A stretch of DNA of 64,000 nucleotides from an uncultured Clostridia bacterium. GTDB lineage: Bacteria > Bacillota > Clostridia > Oscillospirales > Acutalibacteraceae. Made by a program: the position numbers and the translations under genes. The DNA lies in assembly GCA_947628665.1 (NCBI GenBank), contig CANRAU010000003.1, positions 82,821-146,820 of the forward strand, given 5' to 3'. Shown here one piece after another: positions 52,838-62,221 of the stretch (position 1 is the first letter of the stretch; the number at the start of each line of letters is the position of its first letter). The notes under the pieces are model-generated. The model ran no database searches, was not told where the DNA came from, and saw only the letters and a list, made by a program, of their open reading frames with translations.

Positions 52838-54109
52838 ATGTCCGCCATCCCAGAGGTACGCGAGATCGGCGATCACGTCCGATTGCTGCGCGTGCAGACC
52901 CAACAAACCAAAACCACCTGCATTTCTCTGATTTTGCTGCTGCCGCTTTTGCAAAATACCGCCGAAAACACGGTGCTTGCGTCGTTTCTGTCGCACAGCT
53001 CCGCCGCGTTCCCGACGCTTGGCGCCTTAAACGCGCGGCTCGAAGAGCTGTACGGCGCGGTCTTTTCGGGCGATGTGTCCAAGCTCGGCGAAGGGTATCG
53101 CCTGCAGCTGTCGCTGACGTGTATCAGCGACACATTGGCGCTCGACGGCGAGGCTGTGAGCGAGGATGCGCTGCGGCTGCTGCTCGATCAGATTTTTGAG
53201 CCGCTGTGCGCGGACGGCAGGTTTGACGAAAAACAGCTTGCGACCGAAATTCGCCTTTGCGCCGAGGACATCGAAAGCGAGATCAACGACAAACGCATGT
53301 ATGCGCTCGGGCAAATGCTGGAGATCATGTGCAAAGACGAGCCTTACGGCATCAAAAAGGCCGACCTGCTCGCCGCCGTGCGCGCCGTCACCCCCGAGAG
53401 CCTTTACAGAGCCTGGCGCGAATTGTTAGAGGAGGCCGCCGTCACGGTGCAGATCGTGGGCAACGTCGATTTTGCGCGCCTGGAAACGATGCTGCGCGAA
53501 CGCTTTGCGGCGCTTCCCCGCCGTCCCGCAAAAATCGACACGGTTTTTGTGGAACGCGCCGATCACGTCACCGAAGCGACCGAGGAGATGCCGCTGGAGC
53601 AAAGCAAGCTGGTGCTGGGGCTTCGCAGCGGCATGCGAAACGCCGACGATGACTTTTTCGCCGAACGCATTATGGCGGATATTCTCGGCGGCGGGCCGTA
53701 TTCGCGCCTTTTCGTACACGTCCGCGAGGAATTGAGCCTTTGCTATTACTGTTCGGCGCGCTTGGAACGCCGAAAGGGCATCGTGGTCATTCAAAGCGGC
53801 GTGGAATACGAAAATCGACAGGCCGCGCTGGATGAAATTTTGAAACAGATCGAAATCATGAAGCGCGGGGAATTCACGGACGAAGAGCTGGCGGCGTCCA
53901 AAGCCGCGCTGTGCGACGCGTATCGGGGCGTGAACGACACGCCCGAGGGCATCGACGCCTATTACGCGCAGTTCGCGGGCAGTACGCCGCAAAGTCCCGA
54001 TGAAATCGCGGCGGGGCTTGCGGCCGTTACGCGGGAACAGGTCGTCGCGGCGGCAAACCGTCTGACGTTGGACACGATATTTTTCTTAGCGGGGAAGGGA
54101 GAGGATTGA
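52838..54109 (+). CDS. yfmF: M16-family peptidase-like protein, YfmF type (no HxxEH)
   Basis: The ATG at 52838 with AAGGAG seven bases upstream gives 423 residues. It aligns in layout with M16 (insulinase/pitrilysin) half-proteins: a first domain with SFLSHSSAAFPTLGALNARLEELYGA and a second with MADILGGGPYSRLFVHVREELSLCYYCSA. The zinc motif HxxEH of active members is absent, as in the non-catalytic partner of a YfmF/YfmH heterodimer. The active partner is encoded next, one base later. Confidence 0.9.
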   Translation: MSAIPEVREIGDHVRLLRVQTQQTKTTCISLILLLPLLQNTAENTVLASFLSHSSAAFPTLGALNARLEELYGAVFSGDVSKLGEGYRLQLSLTCISDTLALDGEAVSEDALRLLLDQIFEPLCADGRFDEKQLATEIRLCAEDIESEINDKRMYALGQMLEIMCKDEPYGIKKADLLAAVRAVTPESLYRAWRELLEEAAVTVQIVGNVDFARLETMLRERFAALPRRPAKIDTVFVERADHVTEATEEMPLEQSKLVLGLRSGMRNADDDFFAERIMADILGGGPYSRLFVHVREELSLCYYCSARLERRKGIVVIQSGVEYENRQAALDEILKQIEIMKRGEFTDEELAASKAALCDAYRGVNDTPEGIDAYYAQFAGSTPQSPDEIAAGLAAVTREQVVAAANRLTLDTIFFLAGKGED

Positions 54110-54110
54110 T

Positions 54111-55394
54111 TTGGCGAACGTAAAGGAAATTCGCAGCGAGCGTCTGCACGAACGCTATTATGCAATCGACCATGCCTCTGGATTAAAAATTTTGGTTTAT
54201 CCGAAAGAGAATTACGCTTCGACCTACGCCGTGTTCGGCACACGTTACGGCTCCATCGACACCGCTTTTCGCGCTTCGACGGACGCGCCGTTCACCGAAG
54301 TCCCCGAGGGCATCGCGCATTTTTTGGAGCATAAGCTGTTTGAAAGCGAGGATTTAGACGCGTTTGCGCGCTATGCGAAAACCGGCGCGAGCGCGAACGC
54401 CTATACCTCCTTTGACAGAACCTGCTATTTGTTCAGCTGCACGGGCAACTTCAAGGCGTCTTTGGAAATTCTGCTCGACTTTGTCACGCATCCGTATTTC
54501 ACCGCCGCCACCGTGCAAAAGGAGCAGGGCATCATCGGGCAGGAAATTAAGATGTATCGGGACGAGCCTGCGTGGGAAGCGCTGTTCAGCTTACTGCGCG
54601 CCATGTACCATGTGCATCCCGTGCGCATCGACATCGCCGGTACGGTCGAATCCATCGCCGAAATTACGCCCGAGCTTTTGTACGCCTGCTACAATATTTT
54701 TTATAACCTTTCCAATATGGTTCTGTGCGTCGCGGGCAACGTGACCCCCGAGGAAGTCCTCGAAGTGGCGGATCGCATTTTAAAGCCCGCCGCACCCGTG
54801 AAAATCGAACGAAAATTCCACCAAGAACCGCGCGAAGTGCGCACGCCCTATACCGAAGAAAAGCTCTCGGTGGCTTCGCCGATCTTCAGCTTCGGTTTTA
54901 AGGAGGCCGTTGAAACGCCCGAACGTCCTTTGCGGGAAATTCTGGTTTCCAATATCATTTTGGAGGCGCTTTGCGGCAAAACCACGCCGTTTTATTCGCA
55001 GCTGCTCGAAGAGGGTCTCATCAATACCACGTTTGAGACGGAATATTTCTGCGGCTACGGGTACGCTTCCTGGATCTTTACGGGCGAATCTCCCGACGGG
55101 CAGGCGGTGCGGCAGCGGATCATCGAGCGCGTCAAGGCTCTGCAGGAAACGGGTATCGGCGAACGAGATTTCGCCCGCATCCGCAAAAAGCTGTACGGGC
55201 GCGCCGTGATGCAGTTCAACGACATCGACGGGATCGCAAACGCCCTTGTTTCGTCCTATTTCTGCGGCGAAGGGCTGTTTGACGAAACGGAGCTTTTGCA
55301 GCAGATCACACGCGACGAAGTCAACGCGCGGCTTCGCGCGGCCATCGACCCCGACTGCTGTGCGCTGTCGGTCATTCAGGCGCGGGAGGCGTAA
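54111..55394 (+). CDS. yfmH: M16-family zinc peptidase, YfmH type
   Basis: The 427-residue product starts at TTG 54111, directly after the yfmF stop and behind GGAGAGGA. The zinc site HFLEH lies in EGIAHFLEHKLFE near residue 64, with the downstream Glu in EQGIIGQEIKMYRDEP. The C-terminal half has LLEEGLINTTFETEYFCGYGY. The protein should pair with YfmF as an active/inactive dimer. The physiological substrate is not settled. Confidence 0.92.
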   Translation: MANVKEIRSERLHERYYAIDHASGLKILVYPKENYASTYAVFGTRYGSIDTAFRASTDAPFTEVPEGIAHFLEHKLFESEDLDAFARYAKTGASANAYTSFDRTCYLFSCTGNFKASLEILLDFVTHPYFTAATVQKEQGIIGQEIKMYRDEPAWEALFSLLRAMYHVHPVRIDIAGTVESIAEITPELLYACYNIFYNLSNMVLCVAGNVTPEEVLEVADRILKPAAPVKIERKFHQEPREVRTPYTEEKLSVASPIFSFGFKEAVETPERPLREILVSNIILEALCGKTTPFYSQLLEEGLINTTFETEYFCGYGYASWIFTGESPDGQAVRQRIIERVKALQETGIGERDFARIRKKLYGRAVMQFNDIDGIANALVSSYFCGEGLFDETELLQQITRDEVNARLRAAIDPDCCALSVIQAREA

Positions 55395-55397
55395 GAT

Positions 55398-56414
55398 ATG
55401 CAATTTTTAACCGATTATACCGCCGTGTATTTCACGGGGATCGACCACGTTTTCAATGTGTATTCGACCTTTGCGGAGTTTACGCTGTTCGGCCATCCGG
55501 TCGAAATCAAATTTTATGGGCTGATCATCGCGTTCGGCTTCACGCTGGCGGTGCTGTTCGGCGGCAGAATGGCTTATAAATGGAAACTGGATCTCAACAA
55601 AATGCTGGACGTGTTGCTGTACGGCACCATCGGCGCCATTGTGGGCGCGCGGCTGTATTACGTCGCTTTTGAGTGGGACTATTACAGTCGGCATCTCGCC
55701 GAAATTCCGCAGCTTTGGCACGGCGGACTGGCGATTTACGGCGGGCTTATCGGCGGCATTATCGCGGCGTTTTTCACCTGCCGCAAAAACGGCCTGAATT
55801 TCTTAAAGCTGTTGGATCTTGCGGGCATGGGCTTTTTGATCGGGCAGGGCATCGGCCGTTGGGGCAACTACGCAAATCAAGAGGCGTTCGGCACGAATAC
55901 CGCGCTGCCCTGGGGGATGTACAGCGCAAAGACGGCGGCGTACATCGCGCAGCATCAGGAAGAATTTGCCCAAAGGGGCATTACCATGGATGCGGCTTTG
56001 CCCGTACACCCGACCTTTTTATACGAATCCCTTTGGTGCATTTTGAGCTTTTTCGTGCTTTTTTGGATTTGCAAAAAGCACTATAAATTCAGCGGACAGC
56101 TGATTTTATGCTACGGTATTTTGTACGGTGCGGAGCGCACCGTCGTGGAGGGACTGCGCACCGACAGCCTGTACATAGGCTCGACAACGCTGCGCGTATC
56201 GCAGGCGCTCTCGCTTCTGCTGGTCGTCGTCTGCCTTGTCATTTTGTGCGCGCGGCTTTGGCGGCTGCACAAAACACCCGTCCCATTTTCGCCCGTGGAA
56301 AGCGGTGGCGACAGTCCCGCGCCCGCGAAAAGCGGAGAAACGATAGCAAAATCCGAATCTACACAACAAAAAGAGCAAAACGGGGAGGCAGAGCAAAATG
56401 GCGATCCTACTTGA
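55398..56414 (+). CDS. lgt: Prolipoprotein diacylglyceryl transferase
   Basis: Lgt attaches diacylglycerol to the lipobox Cys of prolipoproteins such as the four encoded in this window. The 338-residue protein has seven hydrophobic helices, with [43 protein letters not shown] and the signature [13 protein letters not shown] near residue 155. The C-terminal 45 residues are a polar Ser/Glu/Gln-rich tail, longer than usual. It starts 3 bp after yfmH and overlaps folD by 17 bp. Confidence 0.95.
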   Translation: MQFLTDYTAVYFTGIDHVFNVYSTFAEFTLFGHPVEIKFYGLIIAFGFTLAVLFGGRMAYKWKLDLNKMLDVLLYGTIGAIVGARLYYVAFEWDYYSRHLAEIPQLWHGGLAIYGGLIGGIIAAFFTCRKNGLNFLKLLDLAGMGFLIGQGIGRWGNYANQEAFGTNTALPWGMYSAKTAAYIAQHQEEFAQRGITMDAALPVHPTFLYESLWCILSFFVLFWICKKHYKFSGQLILCYGILYGAERTVVEGLRTDSLYIGSTTLRVSQALSLLLVVVCLVILCARLWRLHKTPVPFSPVESGGDSPAPAKSGETIAKSESTQQKEQNGEAEQNGDPT

Positions 56415-57249
56415 CGGAAAAGCGGTATCCGCCGCCGTAAAGGCGCAGGTAAAAACGGAAGTGGCAGCGTTAAAGGAACAGGGCGTCTCGGTGGGGCTTG
56501 CGGTGATCATTGTCGGCGACAACCCCGCGTCGCGCACCTATGTCAACAACAAAAAGAAGGCGTGCGCCGAAGCGGGCATTGTATCGGAGGAATACGCGCT
56601 ACCGGCGGATACCTCGCAGGACGAGCTTCTTTCGCTCATTGACACGCTCAACCGCAAGCCGGAGATCAACGGGATTCTCTGCCAACTGCCGCTTCCGGCG
56701 CATTTGGATGAAAAAGCGGTGATCGCGGCAATTGCGGCCGAAAAGGACGTGGACGCGTTCCACGCGGTCAACGTCGGGCATATCATGATCGGCGATCATA
56801 CGTTTCTCCCCTGCACGCCTGCGGGGATCATGGAAATGCTGCATTTTTACAAAATCGACGCTGCGGGCAAGGCATGCGTCGTGATCGGGCGCAGCAACAT
56901 AGTGGGCAAGCCGATGGCCATGCTGCTGCTGCAAGCGGACGGTACGGTCACCATTTGCCACTCGAAAACGCAGCGGCTCGCCGAAGTCACCGCGCGCGCG
57001 GATATTTTGGTCGCGGCGGTCGGCATTCCGCATTTCGTCACGGCGGACATGGTGAAACCGGGCGCGGTCGTGATCGATGTGGGGATGGATCGCGACGAAA
57101 ACGGCAAGCTGTGCGGCGATGTGGACTTTGCCGCCGTCGAGCCGAAAGCGTCGTACATTACGCCCGTGCCGGGCGGCGTCGGTCCGATGACGGTCGCGAT
57201 GCTGTTGAAAAATACGGTCGCCGCCGCCAAAATGCAAAACAATTTATAA
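56398..57249 (+). CDS. folD: FolD, methylenetetrahydrofolate dehydrogenase/cyclohydrolase
   Basis: FolD interconverts methylene-, methenyl- and formyl-tetrahydrofolate with NADP. The 283-residue product has [14 protein letters not shown] (the catalytic Lys region), [15 protein letters not shown], the NADP-binding [14 protein letters not shown], and [15 protein letters not shown]. Length is typical. The start lies within lgt, behind GGGAGG. Confidence 0.97.
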   Translation: MAILLDGKAVSAAVKAQVKTEVAALKEQGVSVGLAVIIVGDNPASRTYVNNKKKACAEAGIVSEEYALPADTSQDELLSLIDTLNRKPEINGILCQLPLPAHLDEKAVIAAIAAEKDVDAFHAVNVGHIMIGDHTFLPCTPAGIMEMLHFYKIDAAGKACVVIGRSNIVGKPMAMLLLQADGTVTICHSKTQRLAEVTARADILVAAVGIPHFVTADMVKPGAVVIDVGMDRDENGKLCGDVDFAAVEPKASYITPVPGGVGPMTVAMLLKNTVAAAKMQNNL

Positions 57250-57301
57250 GGCTTTCGCCCGTCTTTTCTCGCACTTTCTAAAAGCCAATGAGAGTTTTTC
57301 G

Positions 57302-57325
57302 CCCGCCTTTTTTCAAAAAGGCGGG
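57302..57325. terminator. Hairpin after folD
   Basis: CCCGCCTTTTT and AAAAAGGCGGG pair around a two-base loop. There is no separate T-run after it, but the stem itself is A/T-rich at the tip. It borders the repeat copy that begins at about 57.3 kb. Confidence 0.5.
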
Positions 57326-57735
57326 TCGCCATAAAAGCTACGCAAAGCAAATTGCCCCCTCTGACGAGGGGGCGCTGTTATGGTGATAGCCATGACTGGG
57401 GGGAGAGATTTTTGGGTTTTTCTCTCTCCGGCGCGGCTTCCGCCGTTTTTGCGCGTGTTACTGCGTTAAGAAAGCACCTGCCAAATGCGGCATGCAACGC
57501 CGCATCGGGGAACCCCCGGCGAGGGGTGCGGGTGTCCGGTGGACACCTCTGCCGAAGGCAGAAGCACCGACCGAGCCGACAGGCGAGAATCCCCACCGAA
57601 AAACAGTCCACTGGACTGTTTTTCGCCCCTCCTGCGCTCTTTATGGGCAAAGATTTCGCAGCCTGCGGGCTGCGATGGGGGCGCCGCCCCTCAACCCCGC
57701 CGCCTTTTGAAAAAGGCGGGCGAAAACTTTTCGTT
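57322..57735. repeat. Palindrome-rich intergenic repeat, copy A
   Basis: This gap between folD and the symporter gene holds no convincing gene. Left part 57319-57410 matches 59519-59610 and right part 57503-57733 matches 59751-59986 of copy B, with few differences over the last 175 bases. Hairpins are GGTGTCC/GGACACC (57531-57547), TCTGCC/GGCAGA (57548-57562) and a 27-base near-palindrome with 13-base arms (57598-57624). Frames running through it change between copies and are not protein-like. Confidence 0.85.
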
Positions 57736-57847
57736 ATTTTGCTATGGCAAACAAGGGGTTTCCCAATGTGCCGCGCAGGATGAATAAAGCACCTATTCGA
57801 TCTGACCGCGAAATTCACGTTTGTATGGGATCAAATCGGTCTCGGCA

Positions 57848-59296
57848 TCAGTATTTACGGCTTAAAAGCTGCTCGGCCTCTTCGCGGGTGATTTTCCCTG
57901 CATTGCACTCCGCCATGATTTGCACGTCCTTGTCGCGGAGCTTGTAAAACAGATAGCACACGGTCGTGAGCGCCATACCGATCGTCGGAACGAGTATGTA
58001 GATCGTCCAAAGTCCGTTAAGCGCCGTGGCGGACTGTGTTATGCCGAGGGCTTTCACTTCCGCAAAGGAAGCGGCGTTGATTTCCGTCCAGTCGAACCTT
58101 GTGAGAATGAAAAGCCCCAGAGAGGTCGCAACGGCGGAGGCGATTTTGACCGTAAAGGTTTGGATCGCGAAAGAGATCCCCTTGGCGTCCACGCCCGTTT
58201 TATACTGACCGTACTCGGCGCAGTCGGGCGTGAACATAAAGCCGAGCGTGTCCACGATGCCGGAAAACGCCGCGCGGACGACGCTGAGGATGATAAAGAA
58301 CACCACGTGCGTCCAGCCCATGAAGAAGATCACAAGACCGATACCGCAGTTCACAAGATTGCAGACAAAGAGCATCTTGAATTTATCGAACCGCTTGGTC
58401 AGATACGGCATAATGACCGAAGCGATGATCGTGGGGGCGGCGCTGAGTACGCCGAGCATCAGGTTGAAGTTGGCGCTGCCGAACAGATAGTACGATACGA
58501 ACAGCGCCATGCCGCCGCCGGTTTCCAGCGCTTTTGTGCAGAAATAACCGATGTAATAGATCAGCAGATATTTGTTGTGTAGCAGGTATTTCATCATAGC
58601 CGAGAGCGTAAAGCTCTCTTCCTCAAGCTCCGCATGGTAGTTCTTTTCCTTGCCGTTTTTGCAGATCGGCAGCATAAACAGCACGCCGATCACCGAAACG
58701 ATAATGGCGATAGGTCCAAAGCCCAAGCCCACCTTTTCGCTGACGAGTACCGTGCAGATGACCGAATTGAGCGCCATTCCGCCGTTTGCAAACAGCTTGC
58801 GCCACGACATCAGGAAATTGCGCTCCTGCAAATTGTCGGTCATGGTCAGCACCATGCTGTAAACAGGCACGTCGCACATGGTGTAGAACGTATCGTAGAG
58901 CAGGTACGCTAAGGCGAACCACCAAAGCTTGATGGATTCGGACGCGGAGGCGGGGATAATATACAGAAGCACGGTAGCGATCGGTATCAATCCCGTGGAG
59001 ACGCGTACCCACGGCAGACATTTTTTGCCGGACTTGAATTTGACTTTGTCAAATATAAGCCCGAACAGCGGGTCGTTGACAGCATCCCAAATCTTCACCA
59101 CAAGCATCACCGTTGCCGCATGTGCCGGATTGATGCCGAGGAACAGCATATATGTAGTCAAATAAGACACCACAATAAAGTAGAACATATTCTGCCCGAT
59201 AAAATACGTCCAATAAGAGAGCTTTTCTTTATTGGTCGTCATATACGCAGGGTCGTTGGGGATGATTTTCGAGATTGTTTTTTGAAAGATGTTCAT
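57848..59296 (-). CDS. GPH-family sugar:cation symporter (MFS)
   Basis: The ATG at 59296 (GGAGG seven bases upstream) gives 482 residues with twelve predicted membrane helices. The glycoside-pentoside-hexuronide family is shown by KLSYWTYFIGQNMFYF at the start, KIWDAVNDPLFGLIFDKVKFKSGKKCLPW after helix 2, and SYYLFGSANFNLMLGVLS mid-protein. It imports a glycoside with Na+ or H+. The substrate is unknown; the GH35/BNR enzymes 40 kb away are possible partners but are not linked. Confidence 0.9.
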   Translation of the reverse strand: MNIFQKTISKIIPNDPAYMTTNKEKLSYWTYFIGQNMFYFIVVSYLTTYMLFLGINPAHAATVMLVVKIWDAVNDPLFGLIFDKVKFKSGKKCLPWVRVSTGLIPIATVLLYIIPASASESIKLWWFALAYLLYDTFYTMCDVPVYSMVLTMTDNLQERNFLMSWRKLFANGGMALNSVICTVLVSEKVGLGFGPIAIIVSVIGVLFMLPICKNGKEKNYHAELEEESFTLSAMMKYLLHNKYLLIYYIGYFCTKALETGGGMALFVSYYLFGSANFNLMLGVLSAAPTIIASVIMPYLTKRFDKFKMLFVCNLVNCGIGLVIFFMGWTHVVFFIILSVVRAAFSGIVDTLGFMFTPDCAEYGQYKTGVDAKGISFAIQTFTVKIASAVATSLGLFILTRFDWTEINAASFAEVKALGITQSATALNGLWTIYILVPTIGMALTTVCYLFYKLRDKDVQIMAECNAGKITREEAEQLLSRKY

Positions 59297-59317
59297 AATC
59301 ATTCCTCCCTACTGAAA

Positions 59318-59347
59318 ATTATATACTTTGGGTGCATACAAAGTCAA
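59318..59347 (-). promoter_or_regulatory. Promoter of the GPH symporter gene
   Basis: TTGACT (59342-59347), 18-base spacer, perfect TATAAT (59318-59323) on the minus strand. Confidence 0.78.
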
Positions 59348-59445
59348 TAAAAAGCATAAAGCAAGTCATGAGAACGGGTAAAAAACAAGTCCCGCGCACG
59401 GAATATGCGTTTGCCCGACTTTTTCCACTGCCTGCCCAAGACTCA

Positions 59446-59990
59446 GTGTGTAGAAAAAGTATGTGTCACTTGGCAATATGCACAAAAGGAGTAAGATTAT
59501 GGGGAACCCCCGGCGAGAATGCGGGTCGCCGTAGAAAGCTACGTAAAGCAAGTTGCCCCCTCTGACGAGGGGGCTGTCATGGCGATAGCCATGACTGGGG
59601 GAGAGATTTTAATTTTTCTCTCCCTCCGTCACGGCTTACGCCGCGCCACCTCCCTCGTCAGAGGGAGGAAAGGCGGATTTTCCCGCTGTTTTGCGTATGT
59701 AGCTGTAAGGTGAGAATGCGGGTCGCCGGGGCGACCTTTGCGGCTACGCCGCATCGGGGAACCCCCGGCGAGGGGTGCGGGTCGCCGGGGGCGACCTTTG
59801 CGTCAACGACGCAGAAGCACCGACCGAGCCGACAGGTGAGAATCCCCGCCGAAAAACAGTCCACTGGACTGTTTTTCGCCCCTCCTGCGCTCTTTATGGA
59901 CAAAGATTTCGCAGCTTGCGGGCTGCGATGGGGGCGCCGCCCCTCAACCCCGCCGCCTTTTGAAAAAGGCGGGCGAAAACTTTTAGCTTG
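59446..59990. repeat. Palindrome-rich intergenic repeat, copy B (longest)
   Basis: This 700-base gap between the symporter and serS has no convincing gene. It begins with about 70 bases shared with copy C (GTATGTGTCACTTGGCAAT...), continues with the CCCCCTCTGACGAGGGGGC hairpin module shared with copy A, then two units of the form GGTCGCC/GGCGACC (59721-59736 and 59779-59796), each followed by a second small hairpin, and ends with the 27-base near-palindrome at 59851-59877 and the CCGCC...GGCGG end. An inverted CTCCCTCGTCAGAGGGAG module lies near 59650. Confidence 0.87.
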
Positions 59991-60002
59991 GGTTTCGGAT
60001 AG

Positions 60003-60050
60003 AGAGAAAAACTGCCCGCCAACCCCGTTTGGGGGATCGGCGGGCAGTTA
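60003..60050 (-). terminator. Strong intrinsic terminator after serS
   Basis: Stem AACTGCCCGCC/GGCGGGCAGTT (60010-60020 with 60039-60049), with a further CCCC/GGGG pair in the loop, followed on the minus strand by TTTTTCTC. Confidence 0.85.
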
Positions 60051-60060
60051 TTTTCTGCGC

Positions 60061-61341
60061 TTATTTTTCAATTTTTTCCTTGCCGCCCATATACATGCGC
60101 AGCGGTTCGGGAATATTTACCGTGCCGTCGGCGTTCAGATTGTTTTCCAAAAACGCGATCAGCATGCGCGGCGGCGCGACCACCGTGTTGTTGAGCGTGT
60201 GCGCAAAATAATTGCCGTTCTCGCCTTTGATGCGAATGCCCAGCCTTCTTGCCTGCGCATCGCCGAGGTTCGAGCAAGACCCGACCTCAAAATATTTCTT
60301 TTGCCGCGGCGACCACGCCTCGACGTCCAAACTCTTCACCTTCAAATCCGCCAAATCACCCGAACAGCACTCCAGCGTGCGCACGGGAATATCCAGCGAA
60401 CGGAAAAAGTCCACGGTGTTCTGCCACAGCACGTCGTACCATTTGTCGCTCTCTTCGGGCTTGCAGACGACGATCATTTCCTGCTTTTCAAACTGGTGGA
60501 TGCGGTAAACGCCGCGCTCCTCGATGCCGTGCGCGCCGACCTCCTTGCGGAAGCAGGGCGAATAGCTGGTCAGCGTCTGCGGCAGTGCGCTTTCGGGCAG
60601 AATGGTGTCGATAAATTTGCCGATCATCGAATGCTCGCTCGTGCCGATCAGATAGAGATCCTCGCCTTCGATCTTATACATCATATTTTCCATTTCGGCG
60701 AAGCTCATGACCCCCGTGACCACATCACTGCGGATCATAAATGGCGGCACATAATAGGTAAAGCCGCGGTCGATCATGAAGTCGCGCGCATACGAAAGAA
60801 TGGCGGAGTGCAGGCGGGCAATATCGCCGCGCAGATAATAAAAGCCGTTGCCGCTGGTTTTGCGCGCCGCGTCGAGATCGATGCCGTTAAAGCTCTCCAT
60901 AATATCGACGTGATACGGGATCTCATACGGCGGCACGACCGGCTCGCCGAAGCGCTCCAGCTCCACGTTCTCGCTGTCGTCTTTCCCGATGGGCACGGTG
61001 TCGGCGATCATGTTCGGGATGACCAGCATACGACGGCGAAGCTCTGCGGAAAGCGTTTCCTCCCGCTCCTCTAATGTTTTGAGTTCCTGCGCGATCTCGG
61101 CGACCTTTGCCTTGACCTTTTGGGCTTCGTCGCGAAGCCCCTTTGCCATCAGGCCGCCGATCTCCTTGCTGATGCGGTTGCGCTCCGCGCGCAGACTGTC
61201 GGCGCGCGCCTTGCTCTCGCGGAAACGGCGATCCAGGTCTATCGCCTCATCCACCAGGGGAAGCTTTGCCTCCTGAAATTTCTTTTTGATGTTTTCTTTG
61301 ACAAGCTCCGGGTTTTCCCGTACAAATTTAATATCCAGCAT
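60061..61341 (-). CDS. serS: Seryl-tRNA synthetase
   Basis: The 426-residue class II synthetase has the N-terminal antiparallel coiled coil (about 30-100) that grips tRNA-Ser. Catalytic motifs are motif 2 FRKEVGAHGIEERGVYRIHQF, the serine-site SCSNLGDAQARR, and motif 3 NNTVVAPPRMLIAFLEN ending in Arg-containing helix. It starts 15 bp after parB, so it is the last gene of the parA operon; no T-box leader fits in this space. Confidence 0.97.
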   Translation of the reverse strand: MLDIKFVRENPELVKENIKKKFQEAKLPLVDEAIDLDRRFRESKARADSLRAERNRISKEIGGLMAKGLRDEAQKVKAKVAEIAQELKTLEEREETLSAELRRRMLVIPNMIADTVPIGKDDSENVELERFGEPVVPPYEIPYHVDIMESFNGIDLDAARKTSGNGFYYLRGDIARLHSAILSYARDFMIDRGFTYYVPPFMIRSDVVTGVMSFAEMENMMYKIEGEDLYLIGTSEHSMIGKFIDTILPESALPQTLTSYSPCFRKEVGAHGIEERGVYRIHQFEKQEMIVVCKPEESDKWYDVLWQNTVDFFRSLDIPVRTLECCSGDLADLKVKSLDVEAWSPRQKKYFEVGSCSNLGDAQARRLGIRIKGENGNYFAHTLNNTVVAPPRMLIAFLENNLNADGTVNIPEPLRMYMGGKEKIEK

Positions 61342-61356
61342 ACATTTATCCTTTCG

Positions 61357-62208
61357 TTAATCCTCGTCCAAATCGGCCATGAGGCGTTTGAGATCCTCCG
61401 CGCCGAAAAATTCGATCTCCAAAGTGCCGCGTTCGTCTTTTCCGACCAAAATGCGCACCTTTCTGCCCAAAGTATGGCCGAGCGCCAGCTCCGCCTCGTC
61501 ATAGAATTGGTCGCGCTTTTTGGCGTTCCTCCCGGCAAGCGGCTTCTCCCTGGCGTTCGCGCGCTTGGCGAGCCGCTCCGTTTCCCGCACGGAAATGCCG
61601 TCCTTCACGATCCGCTCCGCAACGGCGTGCAGCTTGTCCGCATCCTCCATGGAGAGCAGCGCGCGCGCGTGTCCCATGGAGATGTCGCCCGATTGGACAC
61701 GTTCGATAATGTCCTGCGGCAACCGCAGCAGGCGCAGAGAATTGGTGACCGCCGATCGGCTTTTTCCAATCCGTGCGGCGGCCTGCTCCTGCGTCAAGCC
61801 GAACGTCTCGATCAACCGGCGAAGCCCCTCGGCTTCTTCAATGGCGTTGAGGTCCTCCCGCTGTAAATTTTCAATCAGCGCAAAGACGCTTTCCTGCTCG
61901 TCGGTCATTTCCCGAACCGTGACGGGTACTTCGGTAAGCCCCGCCATGCGCGCCGCGCGGTATCGCCGCTCGCCCGCGACCAGACGGTACCCGCCGTCCG
62001 TCATGGGGCGCACCAAAAGCGGCTGCAAAACGCCGTGTTCGCGGATGCTGTCCGCCAATTCCGCGAGCGCCGCCTCGTCAAAGCTCCTGCGCGGCTGCCC
62101 GCGGTTCGGCTCTATTTCGTCCAAGGGCAGCAGATCGGCGTTCTCTTCGACGGCGTTGTCCAAAAAAAGCGCGTCTACGCCTCTGCCGAGACCCCCTTTT
62201 TTCGCCAT
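61357..62208 (-). CDS. parB: ParB chromosome-partitioning protein
   Basis: ParB is a CTP-dependent clamp loaded at parS sites near the origin. The ATG at 62208 (AAGGAG upstream) gives 283 residues. The CTP-binding N-terminal domain has NRGQPRRSFDEAALAELADSI, EHGVLQPLLVRP and GERRYRAARMAG. The helix-turn-helix is LTQEQAAARIGKSRSAVTN. A C-terminal dimerisation domain ends the protein. I did not find a good parS palindrome in this window. Confidence 0.96.
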   Translation of the reverse strand: MAKKGGLGRGVDALFLDNAVEENADLLPLDEIEPNRGQPRRSFDEAALAELADSIREHGVLQPLLVRPMTDGGYRLVAGERRYRAARMAGLTEVPVTVREMTDEQESVFALIENLQREDLNAIEEAEGLRRLIETFGLTQEQAAARIGKSRSAVTNSLRLLRLPQDIIERVQSGDISMGHARALLSMEDADKLHAVAERIVKDGISVRETERLAKRANAREKPLAGRNAKKRDQFYDEAELALGHTLGRKVRILVGKDERGTLEIEFFGAEDLKRLMADLDED

Positions 62209-62221
62209 GTATTCTCGCTCC

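Noticed and set aside
59710..61074. A 454-residue plus-strand open frame across repeat copy B and serS
   Set aside because: Its first part is repeat DNA that changes frame between copies and its second part is antisense to serS.
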